Positions 55,272 through 64,000 of a stretch of 64,000 bases of DNA are shown piece after piece. The first letter of the stretch is position 1. Each line of letters opens with the position of its first letter. The DNA is from Zea mays (lineage: Eukaryota; Streptophyta; Magnoliopsida; Poales; Poaceae): contig NC_050104.1 in assembly GCF_902167145.1 (NCBI RefSeq), forward strand, positions 14,840,001-14,904,000, read 5' to 3'. The position numbers and the translations under genes were made by a program. Below the pieces are notes generated by a model that was given only the letters and a program-made list of their open reading frames with translations, was not told where the DNA came from and ran no database searches.

Positions 55272-58200
55272 TGTAACACCCCGGGTGTTTATATTCCGCT
55301 CGACAACGAGTATGGATTTAAGCACGTAATATCAGTGGATAAAACAGATTTTTAAATTTCAATCATCTTCGTTAATCGCGATTTTAGAATCGCATCTGTT
55401 CCGTCTGTCGCGAATGCGACATCATTTTTATTTTTATTTATCCGGGCTCATCCTAAATTTTTGTGATGTTCGGAACATCGTGTTCCGAAAATTGGTGTGT
55501 CCGATGATTAATTAAAATTCGTCGCTCGCGCGAACACGAATTCGGAAGCCCGACTGACTCTGATGATTTTTATCGTGACTAAATTTATTTGAACTCGACG
55601 ACAAAAATGTTCGAGGTAAAATAATTCAAATCGCGTGAAATCTTACGCGAGGTTATGACCCAATTTATCCTTCAGCACGCTGTTTTGGCGACGAAAACGA
55701 GTGTGCATTAGCGGATTGGGTTTTGGCTAATTTTCGGTCGAATCACGCAGAACAAATTATCAGTGCTGAAATCAGTTTATTTCGGTCTGTCGTTTCTTGC
55801 CCGATCCAAAACTTTGGATATAAATGATGGGTGTAAATTCATCTGATTCCAAGTAACCGCTAAATCAAAACTGTGACGGCGCGTCCGAGAATTATAATTG
55901 AGCTTCGATTCACTGGTAAATCATTCGTGGCTGTGGAACCAGATGTTTAGACCGCAGGTAAATTTATCAGATTTTTGAATCGAATCAACTGTCGCAATTA
56001 CTGTCGACTCTTTTGCTATCGCTAAAAATTCTGGGTTCTAAAAATATCTGCAAATTTCTAAAAATAAAAGAAAAGAAATAAAAAAAAACTGAAAATATCC
56101 TCTCGAGCCTATCCCTTCCACCGCTCACGTTCTCGGATTTTCTTTCACTGTGTTGACCGTCGGCCTCATCCCTGGCCGTTCTTATCTGCCGCCGCCGCTT
56201 CTGGGATTCTTCAAATAGCTCGTCGTACTCTGGTTCCGGCCTGCAGCTCCCCAGCCCAGGGCCGCGGGCTACAGCCGTTCCTTCTCCCTGCTCCTCTGCC
56301 CTTGCTTCTTCCACGCCGTGCTGCTTTAGCTCGGGGATAAAATCCCGTCGCGCGCAGCCTCTGCTCACCGTGGCTGGTGCGCTCATTTCCGTCGAGCTCC
56401 TTCTCTGCCATGGCCGCCGTCAAGTTCCTCCCTGAAGCTCCCCGCGCAGCAGCAAATCATCTGCTCCCTGGATATTTTCAGCGCTTAGCAATCTTTATCT
56501 CCAGCCGTGCGTTCTTCTTCTTTGCGCAGCAAATCCTCTGCTCTGCTCCCACGGACGGCTCCCTCCCATGGCGGCCGCTCGTTCCACCTCCCTGCACCGC
56601 GCCGTGAAGGTCTCTGCCTCCCTGCTCGGTTTCCGGCTCCAGCTCGCGTCGAGCTCCCTTCTCTGCTTCCTGCCGCGAAGTTCCATGGCGCTCGGCGTCT
56701 AGCTTCCTACGCGACGGCCGCCGGCCATCTCCAGCTCTCCCTTGCGCGCGCGATGCTCCCTGCTCGCATCCGTACAGAACCGCGTCAGCTCCTGTGCTGA
56801 GCTCTGCAGCCGCGCTTCCTCCAACAGCAGCTGCGTCACTAGGCCCTCGACGTCGTGCTGTGCGCTGGGACGTGCCCAGCCTTCTCGAATCACGCCGTCG
56901 ATTTTTGGCACCCTTACACACATCTCTACAGATCCTGTCTCATCACGTGTCCGCATCATTGATTTTGTTGTCGTTCGTGCATCCCCAAGAAATCCCAAGA
57001 ATCGGGTGAAGACGAAGTTAATAGTGCGATATTTCCCAGGCGCTCGACAATTGACTAGATCGGAAAATCACTACCGATCTCGTGGATTTGAGTCGGCTAT
57101 TGAAACGGTAAGCTGATAAATTATCCAAAATAGTTCGATCGTTGCATAAATTGATGTGCTAGTACGAGGTGCATTAAGGTGCTCGATAAATTGCGTGAGT
57201 CACGAAACTCTCGTCGACTTCGCAGTTCTTGCGATTATCGAGCCAGATTCAGCTATAGCGAATTATTTCGCTATTTCAGTCACTTAGCTGAATTAGTGGA
57301 TCGAGTAGAATTTTAGTAGGCATGTGTGATGATGAAATATTTTAATCACTTATAAAGATGTAGTATAATTTATAAAGAAAGGGATTAATTCAGAATTTAA
57401 TTAATTAACTGATAAGTTGTGATTAGGCTAATTGTATTTCATGTGTATAATTTGTTGTTCGTGATGTTTGCGTTAGATTCGAGAAGCGTAATTATTGCGC
57501 GCAGTCGTATATTAATAACTAGTGTTTGCGTACACAATTGTACAACGCCTCACCGCTAGGTGTTAAATTCGCTATCGCGTAGCACTATTTAGTTTGTAAT
57601 ATTCTCGTTTATATGCATTCATGTGCATAATGCATTTCATTCAGGTACGTTAATTAATCGTGTGATGCGAAGAACGACCCAAGTCGACCCCAAGCATGGG
57701 CCAATCCACAGGATGATGCTAATGGACAAACCTGAAGAGGATTGTCAAGTGGACATCGTCTAACAACACTAACCTAGTGTTACCCAGGCAAGCCCCGGTG
57801 CATGCAACCCCTTTCCTTGTGTTTTAAATACTTTTTACACACTTAAGTCTAGTGAAATGTGCATTAGGTTCATAGGAGTTACTTGAAACCCTTTGATGCA
57901 TTGCTTTCCTTGATATCCATACCTTTATAGATACTTCTCTGAAGTATCAAAATTATGATTTACAAAAATGCTTAGCCTTGCTTAGATCTTGTGGATAGAG
58001 GTTGTCCTCAATTTAACCCGGGAGAGGATGGCTTCTACCCGCAAGAATATTAGTGGGATCTTACTGCAAAGTTCCCTGTGATGCTCTTTCATCCTAAGGA
58101 ACAGACACAATCCTAAGGATGGAAATGCTTAAATTGAGACTTGGGTTAGGAACAGGTGATGTTCTACCCAGGTTGGTTAAGGATTAACGCGTATGTAGGC

Positions 58201-59206
58201 GTGCTGACCGAGGACCCTTTAACTGGTCACATGCCTCGTCATGGGTAAGCCTTGCCTCGGGCAGACTAAGGCCAGAATAAGATAACACGAAATGGGCGTG
58301 GAGCGGTGGCGAGAGTAGCGTGTACCCTCCGTGGCAAGAGGCTGGACGGTGGTGTATCTGTGCTCTCGGTTTGCGTGAACCTGATCCGGTCTTAAGAACC
58401 CCGGTGGCGGGTTGACATATGCAAGGGTTAAGTGCTACATATGTCGTGTGATTGGAGATCCTCAGCTGAGTATAATCGATTCGGATCGCCGTACCTTCGC
58501 GGTTATGAAGACTTGGTCACTTTTCTACAACCTAAAGTCAGGACGTGAACACTATGGATAAAAATGATGTTGTCTTGATGAGATGTGAAATTAGACTAGA
58601 TGCAAATAGAGTCTATTAATACTTAATATGGCGTTAAAAGATTGAAAGTAAGGACTCACTTTAGTAAGCTACTTCTGCAAAAGTATAAGTTGATTTTTGC
58701 TAAAGCCTCTCCTTGACTCCTATTTATCCAGCATACCCTTGAGAGTCTTTTCCTTAGTCGGGTAAGACTTGCTGAGTAATTCCATACTCAGGGTTTTATT
58801 CCCTGTTGTTTTTCAGGTTCTAACTTTGTGCTGTTGTTGATGGTGTTAAGTGCCGGTGGGCTCGGCCTTCTTATAAGTCTAAGTACTTCTTCTATACTTC
58901 TTATTGAGGATGGTCACTTGAGCTAGCATATATTTCAAACTTATACTTTTGTAATCACTCCGATAAAATAATATAAAATTTTTGTAACTTGTAAAATTTG
59001 GTAATAAGATTTCCGCTGCAAAATATTGATGTGTGTGATTTGTGTTACTTAATCCCGCGGTTCTGGTTGTAAGTGGTTTATCCGATGTCCTTGGGGCAAT
59101 CGGACGGATCCTGTTAAGTTATTTGGTGCACATGCATAGTCATCTGAGGTCTTTGAGACAAGGACAGGTGCATGTGGGCCCAATAACTTGGGAGGTTCTG
59201 CCACAG
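55272..59206 (+). repeat. 5' LTR (3935 bp) of the LARD-like element
   Basis: Starts TGTAACACCCCGGGTG, ends GGTTCTGCCACA. It is mosaic in composition: AT-rich ends and a GC-rich, CpG-rich part at 56150-56900 that opens several short frames on both strands. None of these looks like a protein family and all recur in the 3' LTR, so I do not call genes there. Confidence 0.9.
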
Positions 59207-59208
59207 CT

Positions 59209-59220
59209 GGTATCGGAGCA
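59209..59220 (+). other. Primer-binding site, initiator-Met-like
   Basis: TGGTATCGGAGC two bases after the LTR, one mismatch to the standard site. Confidence 0.85.
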
Positions 59221-62200
59221 GGATTAAGTATATACGGTCACATACTTATTTTTAAAACAAAGTTTTAGTTTTAGAAAAACCTATTTTCAACTAAACCCAT
59301 TGTTTGGTTTTGAAAAAAACAATTTTGAAAAACTATAATGCTAGCGACATCCTCTGTTAAGCCCTAAACTAAGGACTATTAGGTGGCTTAGTTGAAAACC
59401 ACTAACCCACAACCGGGTGGGTATTGCATACATGTGTATTGTTATTTTTGAAAACCATTCCATTTGGAATGGATCGACGCCCAAGGTAAGGTGAGTTGTG
59501 AGAGCATGACCGAACAACCGTCGGTCTAGGGGAATGCTTAATTGTGGCGCTTGATTATATACATGTTCTATATTTGTATATATGAAAGCTGCGATGTGGA
59601 GTAATTACTTTTCTGGGAATTCAGTACCCCATGGATGTGTATGGGCATATAGACATGGGAATACTGAGAAGTGTAATGTACTTGTAACGACGCACCTACG
59701 CTCAGGTAAGAAGGTGAGTTACCATAATGAGTTGCCCTATGGTTAAAGTGTGGCAACAGCGCCTATGCGTGGCTCGGCGCTTAATGAAGAGCTGGCCTCC
59801 ATATAGCAATATATGGAGTATAAACTGTGATAAACTGTCATGTGTGAACTGCATCATTGGAAATTGGGTTGTGATGGATTTTTCTGCAGGTACACTAACC
59901 TCGAAAACGTATGTGTTGCTGACGACTAGAAAAATACCGTGAGAGTCGTAAGAATGCCACCGATATAGAACGTTATTGCCACATTTGGTTGGCAAAATCA
60001 GTGAGGACGTGTAGGACGAGCATGCATCCTGATTGTTGCATCATGTTTGTCACCTATACACCCAAGATGCTTCTCTCATCTTTATTCCAGTAACCATTGA
60101 TTGTAGATAATATGGTGTAATGCTGAATTATGAACTTCAATGAAATAGGTGTCCTCCATTCTTTAGGTAACCTATTCAGGTCTTATATGGTGTTTGCTCT
60201 CGTGCTTGATGTGCTGATAGAAGGTTGGTAGTTTGGTTGCTTAAACCCAAAATTAGGTCATGTTCTTATTTAGTGAACCATGACCCAAAGTTGAATTGTC
60301 CATTATCACTCTATGACCAAACACATAAAAATAAATGCCTAGATAATTTCTTTGTTGAACATAAAATGTACCCAAGCTTAAAACAAGAATCTCGAGTTAT
60401 ATCTCCTCCCAAAACCATTTCCTTGTTCGGTTGGTGCAAGCTGATGTCCCTTATCCAGTTTGCTTATTCTTAAGGATTGTATTGTCGCTTTATCAACCTA
60501 ACCCCGGAAAGACATGTCTGATTATCTTCTTGAGTTTGGTGCCTTTGATTTTTCCATATCTATCGAAGGCATACCAACTTAATCTTATGATTGTTTTCCC
60601 TCCTTATCTAATCAGATGCTAATCCTTGACCTTGTAATCTTTGTGATGGGCATAGAAATATGCTTGGGGCTGAATCAACAGTCTCCCATCGTACCCATTT
60701 TTCATTAAGTTTAGGTTATGGCCATGTCTTGTTCATTTCCTTGGGCCATAATCTATTTGGCTCTCTACCTGTAACTATTCATACAGGAGGAGTATCTCTT
60801 TGTATATTATCACCCTTGCCCAGTCTATTTGTGATGTGCGAGATTTCTTATTGGTTATGTTTGATAATGGTGTTATGACTAAAATCGGTGGTGCCGTGAC
60901 GAAACCGAGGGCCTTCTATGTGTGCGCACACATGGTTGTGCTACTCGGCACGCGCTGGTATCACAGTTAGTAGTTGTAATCCATTGTGAGACTATGTCAA
61001 TGCGTTATCTTGGCACAATCTATTTTTGCTACGTGAGATTCATTATTGGTGCCAGTTCGGTAGTGGTGTCATGATTAAGGACTTATGGTGTCGCAGCGAA
61101 ACTGAGAGCCCCTTGTGAATGTACACGCAAGGTTATGCTGCTTGGCGCATGCTGGTATCGAGTGATCAAGCAACATCTGTCATCTCCATTGGATCAAAAG
61201 GGCATACCACTTTCATGTGTGGCCTTATTTCTTTTGATCTTGGTAAAGACTACTCATACAAGTTCCCTTTACGTCCTTTGTGTAAAGGAGTTGTTCATTT
61301 GCTCCCCTATTTAATCCATGTATTTCCGAACCCTATCCGTTCATCTCGCATGAAGAAACGGATGAACAACATGACCAAATGGATTTCTACCCAAATGCAT
61401 GACCTTTTGCTAGCAAATGTGAACTCTCAACCCTTGGCTTACCGATGGTACTGAGAGGACCTACTCAATGTCAATGGTAGTTCAACAAGTTGGTTTTACT
61501 AACTTGTAACTGCATTATGAACAAAGGTCGAGTTTAGAGATCGTTTCATCGAATTGTCTAAACTCACTTTGGTTCAACCCATCCTAAGGAAGTATTTATA
61601 AGAATCGAGATTAAGTCGGTCAGTAGCCATCTAATCATCGCTCTAGTCGTGTCTCGATTGCCTCACGTGTGCTTTTCCAGCATGTGTGATCAAGTCGATC
61701 CATGATTAGTGCTCGACAAAATGGACTGGTTACAAAGACCGCATCTACAGATCCCTCCACTGGTGATTTTCTCGAATCTATATCACCTTTCAGGGACTTG
61801 GATTTTCTGGCTAGCCACAGGTCAACTGTGATGTTATTCGACATTCACACCCGTCTCGTGTGCTATGAACTTACTGTGACCGCTTGTTGGTAAACCTCTT
61901 TCTGTGTGTTTTACCCAAGAGGTTGCATCTGGTTCTGTTTGGGTAAAATCGTGTATTTGTCGCCTGCTCAACAGACTCAGATAGTACAGTGTCATCAGAA
62001 AAAGCAAACTGCACACATGGAACCTTATGTGTTCCTCTGGCAACATCGCCTCTATTGTTGGACATCTCTAATTAGCCTAAGGCGATACATGTTATGTCCA
62101 CTAGAGAAACGACATTCTGAGACACCCGCCTTTGCTTAGTACTGTCTTATGATTTTCGCTGATATGGACGTGGGTTATATGCTTCTCTACTCTTGAAAGT

Positions 62201-62228
62201 CTTTCGCTCCGAATCTCGGGACGAGATT
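59221..62228 (+). other. Internal domain of the LARD-like element, no gene
   Basis: No frame longer than 111 codons occurs and none shows gag or pol motifs on either strand. An imperfect direct duplication is visible (about 60870-60965 and 61064-61160), sharing ggtgt.atgac and cgaaac.gag words. Otherwise it is unremarkable, AT-rich sequence. Confidence 0.7.
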
Positions 62229-62245
62229 CTTTTAAGGGGGAGGGC
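62229..62245 (+). other. Polypurine tract of the LARD-like element
   Basis: cttttaagggggagggc lies directly before the 3' LTR. Confidence 0.8.
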
Positions 62246-64000
62246 TGTAACACCCCGGGTGTTTATATTCCGCTCGACAACGAGTATGGATTTAAGCACG
62301 TAATATCAGTGGATAAAACAGATTTTTAAATTTCAATCATCTTCGTTAATCGCGATTTTAGAATCGCATCTGTTCCGTCTGTCGCGAATGCGACATCATT
62401 TTTTTTATCCGGGCTCATCCTAAATTTTTGTGATGTTCGGAACATCGTGTTCCGAAAATTGGTGTGTCCGATGATTAATTAAAATTCGTCGCTCGCGCGA
62501 ACACGAATTCGGAAGCCCGACTGACTCTGATGATTTTTATCGTGACTAAATTTATTTGAACTCGACGACAAAAATGTTCGAGGTAAAATAATTCAAATCG
62601 CGTGAAATCTTACGCGAGGTTATGACCCAATTTATCCTTCAGCACGCTGTTTTGGCGACGAAAACGACTGTGCATTAGCGGATTGGGTTTTGGCTAATTT
62701 TCGGTCGAATCACGCCGAACAAATTATCAGTGCTGAAATCAGTTTATTTCGGTCTGTCGTTTCTTGCCCGATCCAAAACTTTGGATATAAATGATGGGTG
62801 TAAATTCATCTGATTCCAAGTAACCGCTAAATCAAAACTGTGACGGCGCGTCCGAGAATTATAATTGAGCTTCGATTCACTGGTAAATCATTCGTGGCTG
62901 TGGAACCAGATGTTCAGACCGCAGGTAAATTTATCAGATTTTTGAATCGAATCAACTGTCGCAATTAATGTTGACTCTTTTGCTATCGCTAAAAATTCTG
63001 GGTTCTAAAAATATCTGCAAATTTCTAAAAATAAAAGAAAAGAAATAAAAAAAAAACTGAAAATATCCTCTCGAGCCTATCCCTTCCACCGCTCACGTTC
63101 TCGGATTTTCTTTCATTGTGTTGACCGTCGGCCTCATCCCTGGCCGTTCTTATCTGCCGCCGCCGCTTCTGGGATTCTTCAAATAGCTCGCCGTACTCTG
63201 GTTCCGGCCTGCAGCTCCCCAGCCCAGGGCCGCGGGCTACAGCCGTTCCTTCTCCCTGCTCCTCTGCCCTTGCTTCTTCCACGCCGTGCTGCTTTAGCTC
63301 GGGGATAAAATCCCGTCGCGCGCAGCCTCTGCTCACCGTGGCTGGTGCGCTCATTTCCGTCGAGCTCCTTCTCTGCCATGGCCGCCGTCAAGTTCCTCCC
63401 TGAAGCTCTCCGCGCAGCAGCAAATCATCTGCTCCCTGGATATTTTCAGCGCTTAGCAATCTTTATCTCCAGCCGTGCGTTCTTCTTCTTTGCGCAGCAA
63501 ATCCTCTGCTCTGCTCCCACGGACGGCTCCCTCCCATGGCGGCCGCTCGTTCCACCTCCCTGCACCGCGCCGTGAAGGTCTCTGCCTCCCTGCTCGGTTT
63601 CCGGCTCCAGCTCGCGTCGAGCTCCCTTCTCTGCTTCCTGCCGCGAAGTTCCATGGCGCTCGGCGTCTAGCTTCCTACGCGACGGCCGCCGGCCATCTCC
63701 AGCTCTCCCTTGCGCGCGCGATGCTCCCTGCTCGCATCCGTACAGAACCGCGCCAGCTCCTGTGCTGAGCTCTGCAGCCGCGCTTCCTCCAACAGCAGCT
63801 GCGTCACTAGGCCCTCGACGTCGTGTTGTGCGCTGGGACGTGCCCAGCCTTCTCGAATCACGCCGTCGATTTTTGGCACCCTTACACACATCTCTACAGA
63901 TCCTGTCTCATCACGCGTCCGCATCATTGATTTTGTCGTCGTTCGTGCATCCCCAAGAAATCCCAAGAATCGGGTGAAGACGAAGTTAATAGTGCGATAT
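62246..64000 (+). repeat. 3' LTR of the LARD-like element, cut by the window end
   Basis: It repeats 55272 onward with few differences: a contracted T/A run near 62400, single changes near 62668 and 62717, and others. This supports a recent insertion. Confidence 0.92.

Larger units (their letters stand above)
55272..64000 (+). mobile_element. LARD-like LTR retrotransposon without coding capacity, runs past the window
   Basis: A 3935-bp 5' LTR (55272-59206) is followed by a primer-binding site, 3.0 kb without any supported gene, a polypurine tract and at least 1755 bp of the 3' LTR. The polypurine context (cgggacgagattcttttaagggggaggg) is Del/Tekay-like, so it probably depends on a Ty3 chromovirus. 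The bases before it are taacc (55267-55271); the partner duplication lies outside the window. Confidence 0.88.

Noticed and set aside
56150..57010. Several overlapping frames on both strands, repeated at 63120-63980
   Set aside because: They lie in the GC-rich part of a long LTR, show no family motif and recur only because the LTR is duplicated.
59221..62228. Short frames (up to 111 codons) in the LARD-like internal region
   Set aside because: Lengths are as expected by chance and no motif of gag, protease, RT or integrase is visible.

Overview
The window looks like intergenic DNA from a large grass genome, most likely maize (Zea mays) or a close relative. Nearly every base belongs to LTR retrotransposons inserted into one another. 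The signs are a 7.4-kb element with the size and architecture of the maize cinful-zeon group, Ji/Opie-type Sirevirus LTRs, a Tekay/Del-type chromovirus, a CACTA transposon with CACTACAAGAAA ends and a very long-LTR element without coding capacity. I find no ordinary host gene, no rRNA or tRNA gene and no CRISPR array. Family names rest on memory and structure, not on a search.

Layout: 1-5275 is the 3' part of a non-autonomous Ty3-type element with a spliced antisense gene and a 475-bp LTR. 5276-7785 holds two LTR fragments. 7809-15227 is a complete zeon-like element (652-bp LTRs, TSD gatca), with gag on + and a spliced antisense gene on -, sitting inside a Ji-type LTR (7786-7808 plus 15233-16109). 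16196-17348 is another truncated LTR. 17349-19516 is the only stretch not dominated by LTR elements: a duplicated unknown segment and a 1.1-kb inverted-repeat element full of 22-bp repeats. From 19517 to about 45497 lies one old, decayed Ty3 element on the - strand. It was split by a non-autonomous Sirevirus (19797-26140, TSD acgac), a solo LTR (27143-28467), a 13-kb rearranged chromovirus (30143-43203, TSD gttac) and another solo LTR (44129-45354, TSD gtaag). From about 45500 to 55271 is an Opie/Ji-like gag fragment split by a CACTA element (46510-53906, TSD aaa). From 55272 a LARD-like element with a 3.9-kb LTR runs past the window end.

The most striking object is the 30143-43203 insertion. 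Its right part is an inverted repeat of about 3.85 kb with an 8-bp centre, so both outer ends of the insertion are U5 ends of the LTR, yet it is flanked by a perfect 5-bp target duplication. This suggests that a misassembled, self-primed or template-switched cDNA was integrated in one step. The same element carries an extra ORF before gag that starts like a histone H3 tail, while its integrase ends in a chromodomain.

A second theme is a multi-exon gene on the strand opposite to gag, with its own TATA box, present at about 0.7-4.6 kb and again at 11-14.4 kb. It is recognisably the same gene in two different non-autonomous LTR families, and in both cases it has been recently broken by a frameshift and a nonsense codon.
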